NCBI RefSeq assembly: GCF_024508315.1
Contig: NZ_CP101987.1
Coordinates: 2,356,001-2,420,000, forward strand
Direction: 5' to 3'
Length of the DNA stretch: 64,000 bases
Origin: Cellulomonas xiejunii
Lineage (GTDB): Bacteria; Actinomycetota; Actinomycetes; Actinomycetales; Cellulomonadaceae
The notes beneath the pieces were generated by a model. The model was not told the origin of the DNA. It searched no databases and was given only the letters and a program-made list of their open reading frames with translations. Both the position numbers and the translations under genes were made by a program. Below are positions 1 through 7,629 of this stretch, piece after piece; within the stretch, counting starts at the first letter, position 1; each line of letters starts with the position of its first letter.

Positions 1-1138
1 GCTTGAGCTCACGGTCCGCCTCGGCGCGCGGGATGTGAGCCTCGACCCGACGGCGCATCGCCTGCGAGTCCTCGACGAAGTGGTCGCGCTGGACCGCCGA
101 CCACACGAACGGCGACACGGCCTCGACGTACGCGCGTCCCACCTCTCGGTCGCCCGCCAGCGGGCGGGCCTTGAGCAGCGCCTGGAACTCCCAGGTCTTC
201 GCCCAGCGCTCGTAGTACGCGCGGTGGCTCGCGACGGTCCGCACCAGCGGGCCGTCCTTGCCCTCGGGCCGCAGCGCGGCGTCGACGGGCCACAGCGCGG
301 GCTCCCCCGCCGGGGCGCAGCAGGCCCGCGCCACGCCGGCGGCCAGCCGGGCGCCGGCGACCATGGCCACGTCCTCGGGGGTGCCCTCCACGGGCTCGGC
401 GACGTACACGACGTCGACGTCGGAGACGTAGTTGAGCTCCCGGCCGCCCGCCTTGCCCATCCCGATCACGGCCAGGCGCACGCCGCGCCCCTCGTCGTCC
501 AGCTCGGCGCGCGCGAGCGCCAGCGACGCCTCGAGCGTCGCCGCCGCGAGGTCGGCGAGCGCGGCACCGACGCCCGGCATCCGGCTCAGGGGGTCGTGTG
601 CCGTCAGGTCGGTCGCCGCGATGCGCAGCAGCCGCGTCCGGTACGCGCGCCGCATCGCGTCGACGCCCGAGGTGCCGGCCAGCCCGGCCACGGGCACCTC
701 GGCGTCAGGGTCGGCCTCGACGGCACGCAGCAGCTCGGCACGCACCTGTCCCGCGTCGACACCGAGGCCGGGGGCCGGGTCGGCGACGACGCGCAGGTTG
801 TCCGGGTGCGCGGCGAGCGTGTTGCCGATGGCGGACGAGGCGCCGGTCAGCGCGAGCAGCCGGCGGCGCGCCGCCACGTCGTCGGCCAGCACGTCACGCA
901 GCAGGCCCGACAGCGCCGGGTCCCGCTGCACCGCCCCTGCGACCTTCGCGAGCGCGAGCAGCGCCTCGTCGGGGTCGCCGACGTCGGCCAGCTCGCCGAC
1001 GACGTGGTCGACCACGTCCGGGTCCACCGCCCGCAGCGCCGCGTCCGCGAGGAGCCGCTCCGCGCGCGGCACGTCGGCCACGCCCACCCGAGTCAGCCGG
1101 GCTGCGACAGAGGCGCCGCGGCCCGTGGACGTGGACAT
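1..1138 (-). CDS. glnE: Glutamine synthetase adenylyltransferase/deadenylase, N-terminal part (cut by window edge)
   Basis: GlnE adds AMP to, and removes it from, a tyrosine of type I-beta glutamine synthetase in response to nitrogen status. About 379 N-terminal residues are visible and the frame is open to the window edge, so the C-terminal adenylyltransferase half is missing here. The nucleotidyltransferase signature is clear: GMGKAGGREL, then NYVSDVDVVYV with the metal-binding SDVD. The ATG at 1138 lies 4 bases after the glnA stop, so the two genes are probably cotranscribed. The adjacent synthetase is of the GlnA2 type and appears to lack the target tyrosine, so the real substrate is presumably encoded elsewhere. 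The family assignment is firm; the exact start is less certain because no good ribosome site is seen. Confidence 0.93.
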   Translation of the reverse strand, partial: MSTSTGRGASVAARLTRVGVADVPRAERLLADAALRAVDPDVVDHVVGELADVGDPDEALLALAKVAGAVQRDPALSGLLRDVLADDVAARRRLLALTGASSAIGNTLAAHPDNLRVVADPAPGLGVDAGQVRAELLRAVEADPDAEVPVAGLAGTSGVDAMRRAYRTRLLRIAATDLTAHDPLSRMPGVGAALADLAAATLEASLALARAELDDEGRGVRLAVIGMGKAGGRELNYVSDVDVVYVAEPVEGTPEDVAMVAGARLAAGVARACCAPAGEPALWPVDAALRPEGKDGPLVRTVASHRAYYERWAKTWEFQALLKARPLAGDREVGRAYVEAVSPFVWSAVQRDHFVEDSQAMRRRVEAHIPRAEADRELK

Positions 1139-1142
1139 GACG

Positions 1143-2480
1143 TCAGATCAGCGGCAGGAACCGCTGCAGCTCGTACGGGGTCACCTGCGCACGGTACTCG
1201 GCCCACTCCTGGCGCTTGTTGCGCAGGAAGTAGTCGAAGACGTGCTCGCCGAGCGTCTCGGCGACGAGCTCGGAGCGCTGCATGACCTCGATCGACGCCT
1301 CCAGGGACGTCGGCAGCGGCTCGATGCCGAGCGCCTTGCGCTCGGCGTCCGTCAGCTCCCAGACGTCGTCGTCGGCACCCTCGGGCAGCTCGTACCCCTC
1401 CTCGATGCCCTTGAGCCCGGCCGCGAGCAGCACCGCGAACGAGAGGTACGGGTTGGTGGCGGAGTCCACCGCGCGGTACTCGACGCGGCTGGAGTTGCCC
1501 TTGCCGGGCTTGTACATCGGCACGCGCACGAGGGCCGAGCGGTTGTTGTGGCCCCAGCAGATGAAGCTCGGCGCCTCGGCGCCGCCCCACAGCCGCTTGT
1601 AGGAGTTGACGAACTGGTTGGTCACCGCGGTGATCTCCGCCGCGTGCGTGAGCAGCCCCGCGATGAACGACCGCGCGACCTTCGACAGCTCGAGCGGCGC
1701 CCCCGCCTCGTGGAACGCGTTGCGGTCGCCCTCGAACAGCGACAGGTGCGTGTGCATCCCCGAGCCGGGCTGGTCCGCCAGCGGCTTGGGCATGAAGGAC
1801 GCGAACACGCCCTGCTCGAGCGCGACCTCCTTGACGACCGTGCGGAACGTCATGATGTTGTCGGCCGTCGTCAGCGCGTCGGCGTAGCGCAGGTCGATCT
1901 CGTTCTGACCGGGGCCGGCCTCGTGGTGGGAGAACTCCACCGAGATGCCCATGGACTCGAGCATCGTGATCGCGGCGCGCCGGAAGTCGTGCGCGGTGCC
2001 GCGCGGCACGTGGTCGAAGTAGCCGCCCTGGTCGACCGGCACCAGGGGACGGTTGGGGTCGGCCGGCGCGTCGAACAGGTAGAACTCGACCTCGGGGTGC
2101 GTGTAGAAGGTGAAGCCCCGGTCGCTCGCGCGGTCCAGCGCGCGCTTGAGCACGTACCGCGAGTCGGCGAGCGACGGCTCGCCGTCGGGGGTCAGCAGGT
2201 CGCAGAACATGCGCGCGGTGCCGTGCCGCTCCCCCCGCCAGGGCAGGATCTGGAAGGTCGACGGGTCGGGCTTGGCGATCATGTCGGCCTCGTACACACG
2301 CGTGAGGCCCTCGATCGCGCTGCCGTCGAACCCGATGCCCTCGCTGAACGCCTGCTCGAGCTCCGCGGGCGCGACGGCGACCGACTTGAGCATCCCCAAC
2401 ACGTCCGTGAACCACAGACGGATGAAGCGGATGTCCCGCTCCTCGACGGTCCGGAGGACGAACTCCTGCTGCCTGTCCAT
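1143..2480 (-). CDS. glnA: Type I glutamine synthetase, GlnA2-like
   Basis: This ATP-dependent cytosolic enzyme makes glutamine from glutamate and ammonium. The 445-residue product matches the short GlnA2/GSI-alpha class (M. tuberculosis GlnA2 is 446 aa) rather than the ~475-residue GSI-beta class. It begins MDRQQEFVLRTVEERDIRF and contains the substrate and metal motifs GFDGSAIEG, NEIDLRYAD, GSGMHTHLSL and KPGKGNSSR. At the position of the adenylylated tyrosine (NLYDLP in GSI-beta) it has DVWELT, with Trp near residue 374. The start at 2480 is preferred to the in-frame ATG at 2489 because AGGCAGGA sits about 9 bases upstream of the former. glnE follows after 4 bases. GlnA2-type enzymes are sometimes specialised for other amines, which cannot be told from this sequence. 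Confidence 0.95.
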   Translation of the reverse strand: MDRQQEFVLRTVEERDIRFIRLWFTDVLGMLKSVAVAPAELEQAFSEGIGFDGSAIEGLTRVYEADMIAKPDPSTFQILPWRGERHGTARMFCDLLTPDGEPSLADSRYVLKRALDRASDRGFTFYTHPEVEFYLFDAPADPNRPLVPVDQGGYFDHVPRGTAHDFRRAAITMLESMGISVEFSHHEAGPGQNEIDLRYADALTTADNIMTFRTVVKEVALEQGVFASFMPKPLADQPGSGMHTHLSLFEGDRNAFHEAGAPLELSKVARSFIAGLLTHAAEITAVTNQFVNSYKRLWGGAEAPSFICWGHNNRSALVRVPMYKPGKGNSSRVEYRAVDSATNPYLSFAVLLAAGLKGIEEGYELPEGADDDVWELTDAERKALGIEPLPTSLEASIEVMQRSELVAETLGEHVFDYFLRNKRQEWAEYRAQVTPYELQRFLPLI

Positions 2481-2587
2481 GGCGTACATCCTGCCTGATG
2501 ACCGGCGACCGCGGAGCCCGCGTCCCACGGCTGGTCCAGCGCGTCGTCTGTGCGGCACCGCACAGACCACACCGCGTCCGCCGCGGA

Positions 2588-2593
2588 TAGGCT
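2588..2593 (+). promoter_or_regulatory. -10 element of panB, predicted leaderless mRNA
   Basis: TAGGCT ends 6 bases before the panB ATG and no Shine-Dalgarno sequence is present, so transcription probably begins at the start codon itself. Confidence 0.55.
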
Positions 2594-2599
2594 CGACGC

Positions 2600-3421
2600 A
2601 TGTCGACCAGTGACGCCCCGACGCCCCGCCGCATGCGCGTGCACCACCTGCTGGCAGCCAAGGAGCGTGGTGAGCGACTGACGATGCTGACGGCCTACGA
2701 CGCCGTCACGGCGCGGATCTTCGACGACGCGGGCGTCGACATGCTGCTCGTCGGGGACTCGATCGGGAACACGATGCACGGGCACCGCACCACGTTGCCG
2801 GTGACCCTCGACGAGATCGTCGTCGCCGCACGCGCCGTCGCCGGTGCGGCACGCCGCGCGTTCGTCGTCGCGGACCTGCCGTTCGGCACGTACGAGGCCG
2901 GTCCGGAGCAGGCGCTGGCCAGCGCCGTGCGCCTCATGAAGGAGACGGGCGTCGCGGCGGTGAAGCTCGAGGGCGGGCACCGTTCGGTGCCCCAGATCCG
3001 CGCCCTCACACAGGCCGGGATCCCCGTCGTCGCGCACCTCGGGTACACGCCGCAGTCGGAGAACGCGCTGGGCGGCCCCCGCGTGCAGGGACGCGGCCAC
3101 GCGGCCGAGGAGATCAGCGACGACGCGGTCGCCGTGACGGAGGCCGGCGCCGTCGCGATCGTGCTCGAGATGGTTCCCGCACCCGTCGCCGCGCGCGTCA
3201 CCGAGGTCGTCCGTGTGCCCACCATCGGGATCGGCGCGGGCCCGCAGTGCGACGGCCAGGTGCTGGTGTGGGTGGACATGGCCGGCATGGGCGACTGGTC
3301 GCCCCGGTTCGCCAAGCGTTTCGGGGAGGTCGGCGCCGCCCTGACGGCGGCTGCCCGCGACTACGTCGACGAGGTCCGCGCGGGCTCCTTCCCGACGGCC
3401 CGGCACTCCTTCGACGCATGA
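2600..3421 (+). CDS. panB: 3-methyl-2-oxobutanoate hydroxymethyltransferase
   Basis: PanB catalyses the first committed step of pantothenate and coenzyme A synthesis. It transfers a hydroxymethyl group from 5,10-methylenetetrahydrofolate to 2-oxoisovalerate, giving ketopantoate. The 273-residue product has the usual length and motifs: LTAYDAVTARIFDDAGVDML near the N-terminus, VGDSIGNTMHGH (metal-binding Asp), VKLEGG, GHLGYTPQS-like HLGYTPQS, and GIGAGPQCDGQVLVW. The ATG at 2600 fits the leaderless -10 at 2588. It is divergent from glnA and ends just before a strong hairpin shared with the convergent small SPOR gene. panC and panD are not in the window. Confidence 0.97.
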   Translation: MSTSDAPTPRRMRVHHLLAAKERGERLTMLTAYDAVTARIFDDAGVDMLLVGDSIGNTMHGHRTTLPVTLDEIVVAARAVAGAARRAFVVADLPFGTYEAGPEQALASAVRLMKETGVAAVKLEGGHRSVPQIRALTQAGIPVVAHLGYTPQSENALGGPRVQGRGHAAEEISDDAVAVTEAGAVAIVLEMVPAPVAARVTEVVRVPTIGIGAGPQCDGQVLVWVDMAGMGDWSPRFAKRFGEVGAALTAAARDYVDEVRAGSFPTARHSFDA

Positions 3422-3426
3422 GGCAC

Positions 3427-3460
3427 GCGCGTCCGGCCACGACGCCGTGGCCGGACGCGC
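3427..3460. terminator. Bidirectional hairpin terminator between panB and the SPOR-like gene
   Basis: A perfect 15-bp stem (GCGCGTCCGGCCACG and its complement) with a 4-base loop lies between two convergent genes. There is no U-tract, as is common in actinobacterial terminators. Confidence 0.7.
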
Positions 3461-3463
3461 CGC

Positions 3464-3631
3464 TCAGCTCTCCTCGTCCTGCGCGTCCCACGCGTCGTTG
3501 CGGGCGCGCGCCTTCTCGAGCGCCTGTGCGGCCTCCTCCCGCGTCGGGTAGGGCCCCATGAGCTGCGACCAGTCGCTCTGGCGGCCCTGCTCCACCTGGT
3601 TGGTCCGGGTGTTGTAGAAGTACTCCGTCAC
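3464..3631 (-). CDS. Small SPOR-like protein, 55 aa
   Basis: This 55-residue product reads [15 protein letters not shown] after the start, then [20 protein letters not shown]. The pattern of a tyrosine-rich strand, a GPYPTREEA turn and an amphipathic helix is that of a single minimal SPOR-type fold found as a short conserved actinobacterial protein. SPOR domains often bind denuded peptidoglycan, but this one has no signal peptide or membrane segment, so its role is unknown. The GTG at 3631 is chosen because GGAGG lies just upstream; the longer in-frame extension upstream has no coding character. It is transcribed divergently from map. Confidence 0.75.
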   Translation of the reverse strand: MTEYFYNTRTNQVEQGRQSDWSQLMGPYPTREEAAQALEKARARNDAWDAQDEES

Positions 3632-3677
3632 GTCGCCTCCTTCTCGTCCCGGCGGGCCGTGCCGCCCCCTGGCTACG

Positions 3678-3683
3678 TAGACT
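3678..3683 (+). promoter_or_regulatory. -10 element of map, predicted leaderless mRNA
   Basis: TAGACT is followed by 7 bases and then the ATG of map. No ribosome-binding site is visible. Confidence 0.5.
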
Positions 3684-3690
3684 GCCAAGC

Positions 3691-4563
3691 ATGCCGTCGG
3701 TCCACTCGCCGCGCACCGCGCTCGTCCCCGGGCAGGTCAGCCCGCGACGACCCGTGCCTGCGCGCATCCCCCGCCCGGAGTACGTCGACAAGCCCATGCC
3801 CGCACCGTGGCGCGGACCGGACGTCCTCGACGACGACACGGTGGCGCGCGTCCGTGTCGCCTCGCGGATCGCCGCGCAGGCGCTGCAGGAGGTGGGCCGT
3901 CACGTCGCCCCCGGCGTCACGACCGACGAGCTCGACGCGATCGGCCACCAGTTCCTGATCGACCACGACGCGTACCCCTCGACGCTCGGGTACCGGGGCT
4001 TCCCGAAGTCGCTGTGCACGTCCCTCAACGAGGTCATCTGCCACGGCATCCCCGACTCGACGGTCGTCGAGGACGGCGACATCGTGAACATCGACGTCAC
4101 CGCGTACATCGGAGGCGTGCACGGCGACAACAACGCGACGTTCCTCGCCGGCGACGTGGACGAGGAGTCGCGGCTGCTCGTGGAGCGCACGCGCGAGGCG
4201 CTCGAGCGGGGCATCAAGGCGGTGCGGCCGGGGCGCGAGATCAACGTCGTCGGTCGCGTCATCGAGAAGTACGCGGCACGCTTCGGCTATGGCGTCGTGC
4301 GCGACTTCACCGGCCACGGCGTCGGTCCCGCGTTCCACACCGGCCTCATCGTGCCGCACTACGACGCGGCACCCGAGTACGCGACGCTCATCGAACCCGG
4401 CATGGTGTTCACGATCGAGCCGATGCTCGACCTGGGCACCGCCGAGTGGGAGATGTGGGACGACGGGTGGACGGTCGTCACGGCCGACCGCCGCCGCTCT
4501 GCGCAGTTCGAGCACACCCTGCTGGTCACCGACACCGGAGCGGAGATCCTGACGCTGCCATGA
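3691..4563 (+). CDS. map: Methionine aminopeptidase, type I with N-terminal extension
   Basis: This enzyme removes the initiator methionine from nascent proteins. At 290 residues it resembles the longer type I enzymes such as M. tuberculosis MapB, with a proline-rich N-terminal extension of about 40 residues ([20 protein letters not shown]). Metal ligands are recognisable: the Asp of [14 protein letters not shown], the Asp of HGDNNATF, His in GHGVGPAFH, Glu in FTIEPML and the C-terminal Glu in QFEHTLLVT. His in EVICHGIPD is the conserved active-site residue. Its TGA overlaps the ATG of ppgK (ATGA), so the two are translationally coupled. The start fits a leaderless promoter at 3678. Confidence 0.97.
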   Translation: MPSVHSPRTALVPGQVSPRRPVPARIPRPEYVDKPMPAPWRGPDVLDDDTVARVRVASRIAAQALQEVGRHVAPGVTTDELDAIGHQFLIDHDAYPSTLGYRGFPKSLCTSLNEVICHGIPDSTVVEDGDIVNIDVTAYIGGVHGDNNATFLAGDVDEESRLLVERTREALERGIKAVRPGREINVVGRVIEKYAARFGYGVVRDFTGHGVGPAFHTGLIVPHYDAAPEYATLIEPGMVFTIEPMLDLGTAEWEMWDDGWTVVTADRRRSAQFEHTLLVTDTGAEILTLP

Positions 4564-5339
4564 GCAAGGACGCGAAGCACCACACGCAGGCCGACACGGC
4601 CTTCGGCATCGACATCGGCGGGTCCGGCATCAAGGGGGCGCCCGTCGACCTGAGGTCCGGCGAGTTCACGGCTGACCGGGTGCGCATCCCGACGCCGCAG
4701 CCGGCCACCCCGCAAGCCGTCGCGCGGACCGTCGCCGAGGTCGTCGACTCGTTCGACCTCGACAAGGGCCTGCCGATCGGCGTGACGTTCCCTGCCGTGA
4801 TCCTGCACGGCGTCGCGCAGTCGGCGGCGAACGTGGACGACTCGTGGATCGGGACGGACGTCGCCGCGACGATCGGCGAGGCGACCGGTCGGCGGGTGCT
4901 CGCGGTGAACGACGCGGACGCGGCGGGGTACGCCGAGGTGGCCTACGGCGCGGCGAAGGACGTGCCGGGGGTCGTCCTGGTCGTCACGCTGGGCACGGGC
5001 ATCGGGTCGGCGCTCGTCGTCGACGGTGTACTGGTGCCCAACACCGAGCTGGGCCACCTGGAGATCGACGGGCACGACGCCGAGTCCCGCGCGTCCGACG
5101 CCGCCCGCGACCGCGAGGACCTGTCGTTCGAGGAGTGGGCGCAGCGTCTGCAGCGGTACTTCTCGGTCGTCGAGAACCTGTTCTGGCCCGACCTGATCGT
5201 GGTCGGCGGCGGCGTGAGCAAGAAGCACGAGCAGTTCCTGCCGCTGCTGGACCTGCGCACGCGGATCGTCCCGGCCCGGCTGCGGAACGCCGCAGGGATC
5301 GTCGGCGCGGCGCGGCTCGCCGCGACCGGGGGCCGCTGA
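4560..5339 (+). CDS. ppgK: Polyphosphate glucokinase
   Basis: PpgK phosphorylates glucose to glucose 6-phosphate with polyphosphate (and usually ATP) as donor, an actinobacterial alternative to PTS uptake. The 259-residue protein belongs to the ROK family. The N-terminal phosphate loop reads [18 protein letters not shown], the phosphate-2 motif is [14 protein letters not shown], and [13 protein letters not shown] replaces the GxEHG region seen in ROK hexokinases, as is typical of PpgK. The Asp of VNDADAAG is the expected catalytic base. The ATG overlaps the map stop codon. Glucose released by the maltose/glucosidase locus at 52-60 kb would be a fitting substrate (inference). Confidence 0.95.
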   Translation: MSKDAKHHTQADTAFGIDIGGSGIKGAPVDLRSGEFTADRVRIPTPQPATPQAVARTVAEVVDSFDLDKGLPIGVTFPAVILHGVAQSAANVDDSWIGTDVAATIGEATGRRVLAVNDADAAGYAEVAYGAAKDVPGVVLVVTLGTGIGSALVVDGVLVPNTELGHLEIDGHDAESRASDAARDREDLSFEEWAQRLQRYFSVVENLFWPDLIVVGGGVSKKHEQFLPLLDLRTRIVPARLRNAAGIVGAARLAATGGR

Positions 5340-5425
5340 CACCCGGGCCCGGTGCCGGATCGACGTCCTCCACCCGGCGCAGCGTCGTCCTCGGAATCCG
5401 GTCGCCTCTACCCCGGGACAGCGAA

Positions 5426-5441
5426 CCTACGGTCGCGTAGG
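5426..5441. promoter_or_regulatory. Inverted repeat upstream of the desaturase, operator-like
   Basis: CCTACG-GTCG-CGTAGG is a perfect 6-bp inverted repeat with a 4-base spacer, about 70 bases before the desaturase start. Its form suits a TetR-type repressor of lipid genes, but no regulator is encoded nearby. The function is inferred from position only. Confidence 0.45.
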
Positions 5442-5512
5442 GTGTGACCATCCGCACGACGAGCGACCGCTCCACCCCACGGCTGGGAAGTCGAATCAGC
5501 CCTGGAGGTCAT

Positions 5513-6610
5513 GTGGCTGCTGCACCCGTAACTGCGCCCCCCACCCCGACGCGTCCCCGTCAGGCGGCCGCGACCGGTAGCTATCACGAGCTGTCCGCGC
5601 AGGTGCGCGAGGCAGGACTCCTCGAGCGCACCCCCGGCTTCTACATCTCGCTGCTGGTCGGCCTCACCGCCGTCCTCGGCGGCCTGGTGACGGCGTTCGT
5701 GCTCCTGGGTCACTCGTGGTGGCAGCTGCTGGTGGCCGTCGGCCTGGGTCTGGTCCTGACGCAGTTCGCGTTCGTCGCGCACGAGGCGTCGCACCGCCAG
5801 GTGCTGCTCACCGGCCCCGCGAACGACCGGCTCGGCCGGGTGCTCGCCAACGGCGTCGTCGGCATCAGCCACTCGTGGTGGATGACCAAGCACACGCGGC
5901 ACCACGCCAACCCGAATCGGGTCGGCAAGGACCCGGACATCGAGTGGGACACGATCTCGTTCCTCGAGGAGGACGCCGCCAAGCAGCGCGGACTCATGGC
6001 GGCCATCACCCGCAAGCAGGGCTGGCTCTTCTTCCCGCTGCTGACGCTCGAGGGCGTCAACCTGCACATGCTGGCGTTCAAGAGCCTCATCGCCGCCCCG
6101 GCGTCGCGGGCGCGCACGCTCGAGCTCGTGATCCTCACGGCGCGGCTGAGCATCTACGTGGCCCTCGTGATCTGGGCGCTGCCACTCGGCATGGCCGCGG
6201 CTTTCCTCGCGGTCCAGCTCGCCGTGTTCGGCGTGTACATGGGTGCGTCCTTCGCCCCCAACCACAAGGGCATGGCGATCATCCCGGCCGACAGCCGGCT
6301 CGACTTCCTGTCGAAGCAGGTGCTCACCTCCCGGAACATCGGCGGCGGCATGACCGTCACGATGCTCATGGGCGGCCTCGACGCGCAGATCGAGCACCAC
6401 CTGTTCCCGAGCATGCCGCGGCCCCACCTGGCCCGCGCCCGCCGCATGGTGCGTGAGCACTGCGCGCAGGTCGACATGCCGTACACGGAGACCTCGCTGG
6501 TCCGCTCGTACATGCTGGTCGTCCAGTACCTCAACCGCGTCGGCCTGTCCGCGCGCGACCCCTTCGACTGCCCGATGGTCCAGCGGTACCGTCCGCGCTC
6601 CACCCGCTGA
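5513..6610 (+). CDS. Fatty acid desaturase (membrane di-iron, acyl-lipid or acyl-CoA type)
   Basis: This integral membrane di-iron enzyme is expected to introduce a double bond into fatty acyl chains. The 365-residue protein has the three histidine clusters of the family: HEASH at residues 90-94, HTRHH at 127-131 and QIEHH ending at about 296, followed by LFPSMPRPHLARA. Hydrophobic stretches near residues 40-85 and 190-230 would cross the membrane. There is no fused cytochrome b5 or ferredoxin domain, and no reductase gene is adjacent. The GTG at 5513 is preferred because GGAGGT lies just upstream and the family similarity begins after it; the open frame extends 23 codons further upstream. 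An overlapping ATG at 5511 is out of frame and stops after six codons. Confidence 0.92.
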   Translation: MAAAPVTAPPTPTRPRQAAATGSYHELSAQVREAGLLERTPGFYISLLVGLTAVLGGLVTAFVLLGHSWWQLLVAVGLGLVLTQFAFVAHEASHRQVLLTGPANDRLGRVLANGVVGISHSWWMTKHTRHHANPNRVGKDPDIEWDTISFLEEDAAKQRGLMAAITRKQGWLFFPLLTLEGVNLHMLAFKSLIAAPASRARTLELVILTARLSIYVALVIWALPLGMAAAFLAVQLAVFGVYMGASFAPNHKGMAIIPADSRLDFLSKQVLTSRNIGGGMTVTMLMGGLDAQIEHHLFPSMPRPHLARARRMVREHCAQVDMPYTETSLVRSYMLVVQYLNRVGLSARDPFDCPMVQRYRPRSTR

Positions 6611-6720
6611 TCCCCACGCGGCGCCCAGCGTGGGGCGCCGCACAGGATCTGCACAGGTCCCGCCGTGAACCCGACGGCGGACGACGCCCGCCGACCGCAG
6701 CGCCGCGGTGTGATGGGCAC

Positions 6721-7629
6721 GTGCTCCGCGACCTGCGTCTGACGCTTCCGGGGGCGGGCGCGCGCGAGCTCACGGTCGTCGAGGAACGCATCGACACCTG
6801 GGCCCGCGCCCGCCTGGCCCGGCTGCGTGCCCGCAGCGTGCGCGCGGGGCTCGTCGAGCTCACCGTGTTCGTGCTCAAGCAGGGGTGGGCGTGCCTGTTC
6901 GGCGCCCTGCTGCTCGTCCTGTTGCTCGTCTCCCGGTTCTGGTACCCCGACGACGCCTGGCTGGCCCGCAACGACGCGCTGACGCTGGCGGCGCTCGCGC
7001 TGCAGGTCGCCATGCTCGCGAGCCGGCTCGAGACGCTCCGCGAGATGCGTGTCGTGCTGCTCTTCCACCTCGTCGGCACCGTGATGGAGCTCTTCAAGAC
7101 CGATGCCGGGTCGTGGGCGTACGCCGCCGAGGGGGTGCTGCGCGTCGGCGCGGTCCCGCTGTTCTCCGGGTTCATGTACGGCGCCGTGGGTTCCTACCTC
7201 GTGCGCGTGTTCCGCATCTTCGAGCTGCGCTTCGACCGCTACCCCCGCCGCTGGGTGACGGCCGTCCTGGCCGTCGCGATCTACCTCAACTTCTTCTCGC
7301 ACCACTGGGTGGCCGACGCACGGTGGGTCCTGCTGGCCGGCGTCGTCGCGGTGTACGGGCGCGCCGTCATGCACTTCCGCGTGCACGCCGCCCGTCTGCG
7401 GATGCCGCTGCTGCTGGCGTTCACGCTGGTCGCGGCGTTCATCTGGGCGGCGGAGAACGTCGCCACGTTCGCCGGTGCCTGGCTCTACCCCTCACAGGTC
7501 GACGGCTGGGTCCTGGTCGGCGGCAGCAAGCTCGTGTCTTGGTTCCTGCTGATGATCATCTCGGTGGTGCTCGTGACGTGGGTGTACCCGCCGCGCGCAC
7601 CCGGGGAGGGCGACGAGGTCACGCGGTGA
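6721..7629 (+). CDS. DUF817 family integral membrane protein
   Basis: The 302-residue product is a polytopic membrane protein with about seven to eight hydrophobic segments. It carries the conserved features I associate with DUF817: FHLVGTVMELFKTDAGSWAY, PLFSGFMYGAVGSYLVRVF, and a C-terminal AAENVATFAGAWLYP followed by a final helix. No catalytic function is established for this family. The N-terminal 45 residues are cytoplasmic-looking and basic. Its stop codon overlaps the stop region of the convergent ligase gene by 11 bases, so the two genes share their 3' ends. The start codon GTG has no clear ribosome site. The next gene upstream is the desaturase, 110 bases away on the same strand. Confidence 0.85.
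   Translation: MLRDLRLTLPGAGARELTVVEERIDTWARARLARLRARSVRAGLVELTVFVLKQGWACLFGALLLVLLLVSRFWYPDDAWLARNDALTLAALALQVAMLASRLETLREMRVVLLFHLVGTVMELFKTDAGSWAYAAEGVLRVGAVPLFSGFMYGAVGSYLVRVFRIFELRFDRYPRRWVTAVLAVAIYLNFFSHHWVADARWVLLAGVVAVYGRAVMHFRVHAARLRMPLLLAFTLVAAFIWAAENVATFAGAWLYPSQVDGWVLVGGSKLVSWFLLMIISVVLVTWVYPPRAPGEGDEVTR

Noticed and set aside
432..2498. Very long plus-strand frame of 688 codons antisense to glnE and glnA
   Set aside because: Its translation is low-complexity Arg/Ala/Ser and lies opposite two clearly conserved genes. It is a shadow of high GC content, as are the many other long antisense frames in the window.
5511..5531. Six-codon frame MWLLHP overlapping the desaturase start, as a possible leader peptide
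   Set aside because: It is only 2 bases from the GGAGG site, too close for efficient use, and no attenuator structure follows. The overlap is most likely incidental.
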